DNA of 64,000 bases, taken from the NCBI GenBank assembly GCA_023548195.1, contig JAJHZJ010000419.1, forward strand, positions 315,542 to 379,541, read 5' to 3'. Shown one piece after another: positions 56,046 to 64,000 of this stretch. How positions within the stretch are numbered: the first letter of the stretch is position 1; every line of letters begins with the position of its first letter. Origin of the DNA: Bettongia penicillata ogilbyi (lineage: Eukaryota > Chordata > Mammalia > Diprotodontia > Potoroidae). A program made the translations under genes and the position numbers. The notes under the pieces were generated by a model. It was not told the DNA's origin. It saw only the letters and a list, made by a program, of their open reading frames with translations, and did no database searches.

Positions 56046-56994
56046 TGACAGAGTCCTGGTTACTCTATAACATGAATCTGTTTTGCCTCAGAGAGTACTA
56101 TACTTTGACTTTGTCTTGGTAAATTTCAGCTTTAAAAGCTAACAGTTCTAAAGCGTTATTATTAAAATTTAGCGTGGATATACATGTTGTAACTCATAAT
56201 ATAATTTCTTTCTTCTTTCTGTTAAAAAAATTCAGCTTTGTTAGCAACCCTGTACTTTTCATATCTTTTTTTTCTTCCACCTCAGATAATTAACCTCTGA
56301 CTACAGTGAAAAATGGCAGTTCTTAATGACTATCATGATACTATTATAAATGTAAAAAATCGTATTCAGTAAGAAATTTTAATCAAAACAGAAAGGTTGA
56401 GATGCTAAGACTTTCAGTTTAATTTTCTTGTGCAGCAAAAAAGAAGTAGATGCATAAGCTACTTGAATGAACTATTTGGCATAGCGCTGTTGGAGACTGG
56501 TAATAAAAATACCAACTGTGCCTCAAAACTGCTAGAGAATGCAAACCTGTATGTAAGTAACAGAATTTTATAAAAAATGCTATATGTTTTTACTTCATCT
56601 TTTGGGTCTTTATACTTCATTCATTTGCAGTCTTTACTGCTACTGAGGGGTCAATGTAAAACTCAAAATACATCTGTGCCTCTACCAAAATAAGAAAATA
56701 TTACATCAGCCTCAGGTTATTGTGAGAATAAAAAAAAGTAAGTATGCTTCAAATTTAAGCATACTATGGAGATGCTTTAACAATCCATGACAAAGTGATT
56801 TTGTAGCCATGTGTAGTAAGAGAATGTTGCTACTGCCATCAAACTAAAAAAAAAAATCTAATGTTTTTCACCCCATAATTCATCAGTTATTTGGGAAAAA
56901 AATTCTATACACATTGTCCATCTAAAACATCGTTCAGTCCATTTATAATTATTAGAATTTCAGGATTTTTTAAAAATGTAGTACAATTAATATA
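56046..56994. other. Unassigned AT-rich DNA
   Basis: No gene or clear repeat. Confidence 0.45.
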
Positions 56995-57140
56995 AAGAGT
57001 GCAAAGACTGTTGAATTTGAATCCAGAGGAACTGATTCAAATCCTGTCTCTATCCCCCTTACAATATGTGTGACTTGAGACACAAGCCAATCTCTCAGTC
57101 TCACTCTTCTAATCTAAATATGAGGTGGTCAGACTAGATG
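56995..57140 (+). repeat. MIR-type SINE
   Basis: 'gaatttgaatccagaggaactgattcaaatcctg', then 'tgtgacttgagacacaagccaatctctcagtctc', and 'aatatgaggtggtcagactagatga'. Confidence 0.7.
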
Positions 57141-57169
57141 AGTAAATAAGTGAACTGGCTAAAATTGTC

Positions 57170-57350
57170 ACCCTGGGAGGTAAATGTTCTCATTATCGTC
57201 TTTATTTTGCAGTTGAAGAAACTGAGGCAAACTAAAGTTAAGTTACTTGCCCAAATTCAAGTGGCTACTAAATATCTGAGACTGAATTTGAACTCAGGTC
57301 TTCCTGACTCCAGGCCCTGACATCTATCCACTATACCTCCTTCTTTTCTA
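57170..57350 (-). repeat. MIR-type SINE, antisense
   Basis: 'gcagttgaagaaactgaggcaaac', 'aagttacttgccc' and 'tttgaactcaggtcttcctgactccaggccctgacatctatccacta'. Confidence 0.75.
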
Positions 57351-57920
57351 GTATCGTTTTGTTTCTTAAAAATTAATTATTTTTTTCAATTTATGTAATA
57401 AAACAAGCCTTTCATAATGCAATATGAAAAAGGTGAGTGCATTTGAAACTCTGGAAACTTCTCATCTGTTATTTAAAACTTTCTATACTTTTTAAATATA
57501 TAATAAAATTTGTAAATTTCTTTTTTTTCTTCTACTCTCTTAGCCTAGAGATATTTACCATTAGATATAAATACTTATATATGAGTAAAATTATTCTATT
57601 ATTCTTAGCAGTTCTTTATCTGGATGCAGGTAGACTCTTCATATGTCTTTTATAATTAGGGTATATATAATAGTCAAAATGCTTAGCTTCTCAAAGTTGC
57701 TCTTACACCAATATTGCTGCTATTGTTTTCAATTTTATTTTAGTTTTGTTCATTTTACTCTTCATTGTTTTGTACAAATCTATCAATGTTTTTCTATGAT
57801 CATTGAATTTGTCATTTCTCATAACACAGTAACATTCCATCACAATCACACATCAAATTATTCAGATAAGCATCAGATTTTTTCTTCACTTCATAATGTT
57901 AGACATAGTGTAGCATGGAC
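57351..57920. other. Unassigned AT-rich DNA
   Basis: The frames at 57,437-57,655 and 57,643-57,930 are Phe/Tyr/Leu-rich with no recognisable domain; likely chance in T-rich DNA. Confidence 0.4.
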
Positions 57921-57924
57921 AGTA

Positions 57925-58085
57925 CCATAGATTTAGAGCTGGAAAGGATCTGAGATAACATTGACTCTAACCTCCTAGTTTTATAAATAAGGAACCTGAG
58001 ACCTCAAGGGGATAATTGACTTATACAAAATCACACAGATAGTAAATACTAGAGCCAGAATTTGAAGCCATAGCTTATGACTCCA
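57925..58085 (-). repeat. MIR-type SINE, antisense
   Basis: 'gagctggaaaggatctgagata', 'aaggaacctgagacctcaagggg' and 'ccagaatttgaagccatagcttatgactccaaatca'. Confidence 0.7.
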
Positions 58086-58920
58086 AATCATATACACTTT
58101 TCACTTTCTCATGCTGAATTACAAACTCGTCATTTGAGTCACCAATTTTTCCACTCAGATTTTACTTTACATATCCAACATTTTGAGAAAAATCCATTGT
58201 GAAAGATATGTCAAGTTCCCTCTTCTTGACAATAAAGAATAAAGCCAATACTAGAAATAAGGAAACAAAAGGAAATGCAGCAGTCCTATTTTAGAAACTG
58301 TTAATTTTCAATCCTTTTTCAGTGAAACCCTAGGGATGATTCTGTGTGAACTCACAGAATTATGGAAACAAAAATGATGCTTTAAAGTAAAGGTTATTAT
58401 AAAATTTTCACATAAAGGGTGAGGATATCTAGAGCAGTTAAATCCAATTTTCAACATTTCATCAGAATATCTTTTAACTCAGCTTTCCAGATCATTTGGC
58501 TCTGGGTTTACATGTTAATCAGCTTTGATCATTGCATTTTATGGCCAACAATTCTCAGTCCTTGCAGTTTTTTGAAACCTGGTTTGATCCATCCAAGCAA
58601 GATAGGAATGATTAGAAAGTAAATTGGGCTGGACTTAAAGTATAATGAGACCACTAAAACATGACTTTTTTAAAGTATTAGGGTATACATTTTTGTTAGT
58701 GAAATTTTTCTCAAAAAAATTAGATTTTTAAGTATTGTACTCCACTTAGTTATTGAAAAACCTTTGATTGTGAATCATGCACAAGACTTCAGGTGTTTTT
58801 AGCACCTTAAAAATAAAATCTACTATGTTATCTGGCAAGCTGCATCTAAATTATATCTGCATTCTACGGCAATTACATGTTTGTAGCAAAATATTAAAGA
58901 ACTTAAGCTATTAATAATAG
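58086..58920. other. Unassigned AT-rich DNA
   Basis: No gene or clear repeat. Confidence 0.45.
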
Positions 58921-58924
58921 CTAT

Positions 58925-59130
58925 GAGTGATAGATTACCCTAAGTTTTGAAAAGGGCTTTATACGTATTGTTTCATTTGATTCTTACATCTTCTAAGAGG
59001 TAAGTATTATTTTTATCTTTAATTAACAGGTGGGTAAATTAAGAATGAGAAGAGGTTAAGTGAGGTCACTTAGTAAACAGATGAAGTATAATTCAGACAC
59101 AGCTCTTACTTTTCTAAGTCAAGCTTTCCA
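58925..59130 (-). repeat. MIR-type SINE, antisense
   Basis: 'gggctttatacgtattgtttcatttgattctta', 'tctaagaggtaagtattatttttatc' and 'agaggttaagtgaggtcactta'. Confidence 0.6.
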
Positions 59131-59535
59131 TATATGTGTACTGTCATTGTGGACCCTGATCTCTATCTGTAGATGTATTTCATATGTTGAAATGTTGCCA
59201 GCCATTTCCTGATCTCAGCCGAATTCTGAACTAGGATTATTCTGGGAAAGCCTCACCTGGGAAGTGATCTTAAACACCTTTTCCAGCATCTTGAAGTAGA
59301 CTTCTCAAAGATGTGCAACCTGTTACACTAGCCCTAGATTTTAAGGTCAGAATTGGCCTATGACCATATGTTAATATCATCTACAAAAACCAGCTGAAAT
59401 TTGCTTTTGTGACTTGTGTATGCTGAGGGGCAAAAAAGAAAAAAGAGAAACCATTAACTATATGAATGTGAAACCTTCTTAGTTAAGGAAAATACTAACA
59501 GAAGATGTTGACAGTAATTTTTTTTTTCTGAGACT
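59131..59535. other. Unassigned DNA
   Basis: No gene or clear repeat. Confidence 0.4.
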
Positions 59536-59539
59536 GTCC

Positions 59540-59650
59540 TTGTACAGCTCTCTTAGCCTCCATGTCTCTTAGTTTCCTCATCTGTAAAACAAGCACATTA
59601 AACTAGATGGCCTTTTAGGGGCTTTCTAAATCTACATCTATGACCTATGA
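59540..59650 (+). repeat. MIR-type SINE 3' half
   Basis: 'cttagtttcctcatctgtaaaacaagcacattaaactagatggcc'. Confidence 0.75.
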
Positions 59651-60185
59651 TTTTTATCATCATGACTTATGCCTAATAAGAGACGCTAAGTAATGATTTG
59701 AATTGAATTATTGTATTTAAAAATTAGTAACTTCATTTTCCCACTCTTTTGGCTCATCAAAATTTTTTTAAAGCAGTGTATGCTATTTTAAATGAAAAAG
59801 GAACAAGAAAATGAGGCTTATAAATATATTAGTCCAAATTCTTAAAATTCAATTTATTTTCATTTGTTTTTCATGTTTTTAATATTCACATCATTTTATT
59901 CCTAAGTATCTGAAAATTATTTCTGAGAATTTCTGAGAATCTTAAGGCTTCCAAAAGACACACATACTTAAAAGATACTTCTCTTTACTAAGCAGATTGG
60001 GGGGAAAGTATTGAGAGGTTTTCTTGGACAGCCGATATGATCTGTTAAGTAAAACAAAATTTTCTTCCCTGATCCTTTTAAACATTCGTGTGATGAATAA
60101 ATCTGTAAATTGTGCTTTTGGAAGGAGCTAAGGAATTCACCTAGTCTAAAGCACCACATTAAATAGGACTGCCCAGATTGAACAG
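59651..60185. other. Unassigned DNA
   Basis: The 83-codon minus frame at 59,968-60,219 is partly SINE and has no domain. Confidence 0.4.
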
Positions 60186-60335
60186 GTTGTGTTCCTCCTT
60201 TGTTTATGAAGAAGACCATGACATCAGAAGAATGAGGACATGACTTGCACTTGACTTTGTTTTGAGTGATGGAGGACTGTGCAAGGTAACCAGTCTCACT
60301 TTCTCCCCTTGAATCATCTGGATCTAGTTGGAAGG
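60186..60335 (-). mobile_element. RTE-mobilised SINE, antisense, 5'-truncated
   Basis: 'gtgttcctcctttgtttatgaagaagaccatgacatcaga', 'acttgcacttgactttgttttgagtgatgg' and 'gaatcatctggatctagttgg'. Confidence 0.8.
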
Positions 60336-60404
60336 GGGAGACAGAAGGGAGAGGATGAACTGAGTTCCCCAGCTAGGTCCCCATTCAGGGAGCTCAGTCT
60401 ACTC

Positions 60405-60690
60405 ACAGGTTATGTTTGTCCTTTGTTTTTGAAGAAGACCATGACATCAGAGAAATAATGACTTACACATGACTTTGTTTCAAACGAGGGAGGGATGCCA
60501 GGTAACCAGCCTCATTTTCTCCTCCTGAGTCATCTGGATCCAGTGACCAGATATTCATCAGGATGACAGGAGATGACCCAGGATACAGTGGAAGACTGTC
60601 CTTTTTAAGCTGAGGCCTATTTAGGTACTCACATAGAGTAAGGTAGCACTCATCCATTGAATAGGCCTCTTTAAGAAGTAGTTAGGTAAT
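60405..60690 (-). mobile_element. RTE-mobilised SINE, antisense, longer copy
   Basis: Same order as the previous copy but extending through 'ggatccagtgaccagatattcatcaggatgacaggagatgacccaggatacagtggaagactgtcc' to 'ctcatccattgaataggcc'. The shared antisense 3' tail 'ttgtcctttgtttttgaagaagaccatgacatca' resembles the RTE tail at 25,185-25,232. Confidence 0.8.
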
Positions 60691-61013
60691 GGTCCCTTTA
60701 ATGAGCAAAAGAAAAAAAATAAATCAAGCTCAGTGAGAAAGAGCAACAGTTACTATTGATATTCACTGTAAGTGCAGCTTGGTCAGGGTACTACTGTCAT
60801 CCAATCTATGACCTTCAGAGTACACTGGGTCTAAAGTTTTGGGAAAGACAAGGAAGGATGGAAGGAAGGAAAAAAAAACAGATTGAACACACCACTAGGG
60901 AGTATGAATTAAAAAGGTAAGCAGAGGGAAATGATTGAATATGTAGTTGAAAAGTACCTGAAGCTCACATTTGTTTGAGAAGATAAGAAGCCTGAGCAAA
61001 AATAAAAGTATCC
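60691..61013. other. Unassigned DNA
   Basis: A short spacer between the SINE pair and young element 3. Nothing recognised. Confidence 0.4.
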
Positions 61014-61019
61014 ACGAGC

Positions 61020-61030
61020 CAAGATGGCGG
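61020..61030 (+). promoter_or_regulatory. YY1-type initiator site (copy 3)
   Basis: CAAGATGGCGG at the 5' end, identical to copies 1 and 2. Confidence 0.8.
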
Positions 61031-61689
61031 AGTAGAAAGACTCACGTATGCTAGCTCCAAACCCACAGCCCATATATTTTCTGCAAAAAGAACTCCCCAC
61101 AAATTCTGGAGCACTGTAAGGCATGCAGAAACACAGTGGAAAAGATTTCCATTGCAGAGAGCCCTGGAGAGCCATCCCCAGGGGCCTGTCATGCTCCGGA
61201 CAGCGGAATCCATCCCTGCCCAGATCTGGCCAGGGGGCCCCAGAGGAACAGATCCGAGCAGGCTTCAGGGACGGAATCTCCAGCAGCCTGGAAGGACCCT
61301 CCGCCCACAGGTGCTCCAGGTCAGTGAGAGAGACGTCTGAGCTGGCCAAGAGGGGAGTGGTGTGTCTCCCTGACTCGGGCCCCCTGGAGAGGCAGTGCCA
61401 GAGGCAGTGGCAGAGGCAGCAGCAGAGGCAGCGGTGGTGGCCCAGGACTCCTGAGGCTGCAGGCAGAAGTTCAGGGCCATTACCAAAGGTCTCTGCATAA
61501 AACCCCTGAGGGAACTGAGCCTGGGAGGCAGCCCTGCCCCCACCCCAGCACCAGAACTTAAGCTCACATTGAATAGCAGCTGCACTTGCCACTGAAAGCC
61601 CATTTGAATCTCAGATCCCAAGCACTAGCTGGGCAGATCTAGGCGGGGGTGGACAGGAATCTCAGAAGTCAAGTACGTGGCTGGGAAAA

Positions 61690-62705
61690 TACCCAGAAAA
61701 GGGCCATCAGGGAAAGACGTGGAGGTCAGGGCCTCTGTATCCCAGACATCACAGGTGGATGTCGGGTGGGCTCAGGCCATGGAAGAGCTCAAAAAGGATT
61801 TTGAAAATCAAGTGAGACAGGTGGAGAAAAAACTGGGAAGAGAAATGAGAGAGATGCAAGAAAAGCATGAAAAACGGGTCAATGCCTTGGTAAAGGAGAC
61901 GCAAAAAAATGCTGAAGAAAATAACACCTTGAAAAATAGGCTCACTCAATTGGCAAAAGAAGTTCAAAAAGCCCATAAGGAGAAGAATGCTTTCAAAAGA
62001 AGAATTAGCCAAATGGAAAAAGAGGTTCAAAAGCTCACTGAAGATAATAGTTCTCTAAAGATTAGAATGGAATAGATGGAGGCTAATGACTTTCTGAGAA
62101 ACCAAGAAGTCACCAAACAAAACCAAAAGAATGAAAAAATGGAAGAGAATGTGAAATATCTCATGGGAAAAACAACTGACCTGGAAAATAGATCCAGGAG
62201 AGACAATTTAAAAATTAGGGGACTACCTGAAAGTCATGATCAAAAAAAGAGCCTAGACATCATCTTCCATGAAATTATCAAGGAAAACTGCCCTGACATT
62301 CTAGAACCAGAGAGCAAAATAAGTATTGAAAGAATGCATCAATCACCACCTGAAAGAGATCCAAAAAGAGAAACTCCTAGGAACATTGTGGCCAAATTCC
62401 AGAATTCCCAGCTCAAGGAGAAAATCTTGCAAGCAGGTAGAAAGAAACAATTCCAGTACTGTGGAAATACAATCAGGATAACACAAGATCTTGCAGCTTC
62501 TACATTAAGGGATCGAAGGGAGTGGAATAGGATATGCCAGAAGTCAAAGGAACTAGGACTCAAACCAAGAATCACCTACCCAGCAAAACTGAGTATAATA
62601 CTTCAGGGGAAAATATGGTCTTTCAATGAAACAAAGGACTTTCAAGCATTCTTGATGAAAAGACCAGAGCTGAAAAGAAAATCTGACTTTCAAACACAAG
62701 AATGA
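61690..62705 (+). pseudogene. ORF1: L1 ORF1p, start lost and one nonsense codon (copy 3)
   Basis: The ATG is mutated to ATA (61,688) and about 90 bp coding the N-terminal motif and linker are deleted, joining CCCAGAAAAGGG to CCATCAGGGAAAGACG. The rest is in frame: MEELKKDFENQVRQVEKKL coiled coil, a CAG-to-TAG change at 62,073-62,075, then 209 open codons with RRM (LENRSRRDNLKIRGLPESHD) and CTD (QYCGNTIRITQDLAAS; RITYPAKLSIILQG) to TGA 62,703. The poly-G tract of copies 1 and 2 is absent and the frame is intact there. Confidence 0.92.
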
Positions 62706-62845
62706 GAAGAAGCATGAAAAAGTAAAGAGCAAAGGGAAGTCATAAGGGACTTACCAAAGGTGAACTGTTTACATTCCTACATGGAAAGACAATATTTGTA
62801 ACTCTTAAAACGTTTCAGTATCTGGGTAGTTGGTGGGACCACACA

Positions 62846-62938
62846 GAGACGTACACACACACGCACACACACGCACACACACACATGTACATGCATGCAT
62901 GCACACATACATACACGCATGCACACACACACAGAGAC
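62846..62938. repeat. (CA)n-rich microsatellite in L1 3'UTR
   Basis: A long imperfect CA/CG/TGCA tract at the conserved seeding position. Confidence 0.92.
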
Positions 62939-63788
62939 AGAGAGCACAGAGTGAATTGAATAGGATGGGACCATATCTTAAAAGAAATTAAGGTAAACAG
63001 TGAGAGAGAAATGTAGTGGGAGGAGAGAGGGTGAAATGGAATGGGGTAAATTATCTCTCATTCAAGAGGCAAGCAGGAGACTTTTTAGTGGAGGGAAAAA
63101 CTGGAGAGCTGAGAAAAGAACATGAAGTTTACCCTCATCACATTCGACTAAAGGAAGGAGTAAAATGCAGACTCATTTTGGTATGAAAATCTATCTTACA
63201 GTACAGGAAAGTGGGGGAGAAGGAGATAAGCAGGGAGAAAGGGATGATGGAAGGGAGGGCAATGGGAGAAGGGAGCAATTTGAAGTCAACACTTGGGGAG
63301 GGACAGGATCAAAAGACAGAATAGAAATAATGGGGGGCAGAATAGGATGGAGGAAAATACAGTTAGTCTTACACAACATGACTGTTATAGAAGTCATTTG
63401 CAAAACTACAGAGATATGGCCTATATTGAATTGCCTGCCTTCCCAAAGGGAATGGTTGGGGAGGGAGGGATGGGGAGAAGTTGGAACTCAAAGTTTTAGG
63501 AGCAACTGTTGAGTATTGTTGTTGATACTAGGAAATAAGAAATAGAGTTAATGGGGAATAGAAAGTCATCTGGCCCTATAGGACAAAAGAGAAGATGGGG
63601 ACAAGAGAAGGGAGGGATGATAGAAGAGAAGGCAGATTGGTGACAGGAAAAATTAGAATGCTCAATGTATTGGGGTCGGGGGAGGGGATAAAAGGGGAGA
63701 AAATTTGGAACCCAAAATTTTGTGAAACTGAATGTAAAAAGTTAAATAAATATATTTATATTAAAATAAATAAATCAATCAAAGTATC

Positions 63789-64000
63789 TCCATGAACAGC
63801 CCCTATAACTTTGGTGATAATAAGTATCCAAACTTGTGCTACTACCATGAGCACACAACAAAAGTTTGTTACCATCTTGATCTGTGAACTTTCCTTTGAA
63901 GTATAGTTTTTGAAGAAAATGTTTCTAGTCAACTTAGAAGCAATTTCACTTTTGATGTGTTCACTCTATGGTTTTTAAAAACTATTGGAATTCATTACAA
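63789..64000. other. Unassigned DNA at right edge
   Basis: Nothing recognised. Confidence 0.4.

Larger units (their letters stand above)
61014..63780 (+). mobile_element. Young ORF1-only L1 (HAL1-like), copy 3
   Basis: The 5' end lacks only the first few bases (GAGCCAAGATGGCGGAG from 61,016). It has a GC-rich 5'UTR with a single monomer (61,474-61,553), ORF1 (61,690-62,705), a purine-rich 3'UTR with a CA tract and a TAAATA tail. The short direct repeat AAAGTATC at 61,005-61,012 and 63,781-63,788 is a likely TSD. There is no ORF2. It is close to copies 1 and 2 but with a different promoter and different ORF1 lesions. Confidence 0.9.

Overview
This window is a gene-poor, AT-rich stretch of mammalian nuclear DNA, and its repeats point to a marsupial. 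The evidence is dense L1 retrotransposons with a marsupial-looking ORF1p, L2 and MIR fossils, an RTE-type LINE fragment together with a SINE that shares its 3' tail, and a tRNA-like marsupial SINE. No intact single-copy protein gene, rRNA, tRNA gene or CRISPR array was found. Every long open frame belongs to a retrotransposon. The species is not determined; family names such as HAL1 or RTESINE are assigned by recognition, without a database search.

The dominant theme is one lineage of L1-derived elements that carry ORF1 but no ORF2 ('half-L1' or HAL1-like): 5'UTR promoter, ORF1, about 1 kb of purine-rich 3'UTR and an (A/T)AAA tail. Three young, closely related copies lie at 7.75-10.74 kb (+), 25.76-28.70 kb (-) and 61.01-63.78 kb (+). 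Older copies of the same layout lie at 16.4-19.0 (+), 19.0-21.7 (-), 35.8-38.5 (-), 49.7-55.4 (-, interrupted) and 51.0-54.35 kb (-). A 1.25 kb internally deleted relative is at 32.7-33.9 kb. One older L1 with both ORF1 and ORF2 spans 22.35-32.5 kb, and the left edge holds two stacked L1 5' ends.

Insertion order can be read from nesting and target-site duplications (TSDs). The 25.76-28.70 kb copy landed in the endonuclease domain of the older L1 ORF2. The 51.0-54.35 kb copy landed in the ORF1 of an older copy and was itself hit by a 388 bp 5'-truncated insertion.

Between the L1 blocks are old MIR and L2 fragments, two hAT-like miniature elements, a possible degraded LTR-retrovirus piece (46.5-48.0 kb), microsatellites, and unassigned AT-rich DNA that may be intronic or intergenic. 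Two weak exon-like signals are at 11.98-12.72 kb (+) and 14.94-15.02 kb (-).

The most interesting observation is a short motif at the extreme N-terminus of ORF1p, [N/K/E]-K-[T/S]-[I/L]-E-[S/D]-[F/Y]-[F/Y]. It resembles a PCNA-interacting (PIP) box and persists across ORF1 copies of very different age while the linker after it diverges. Other notable points are tandem promoter monomers, stacked 5'UTR modules, a poly-G frameshift hotspot, repeated birth of microsatellites at one 3'UTR position, and a probable 3' transduction.
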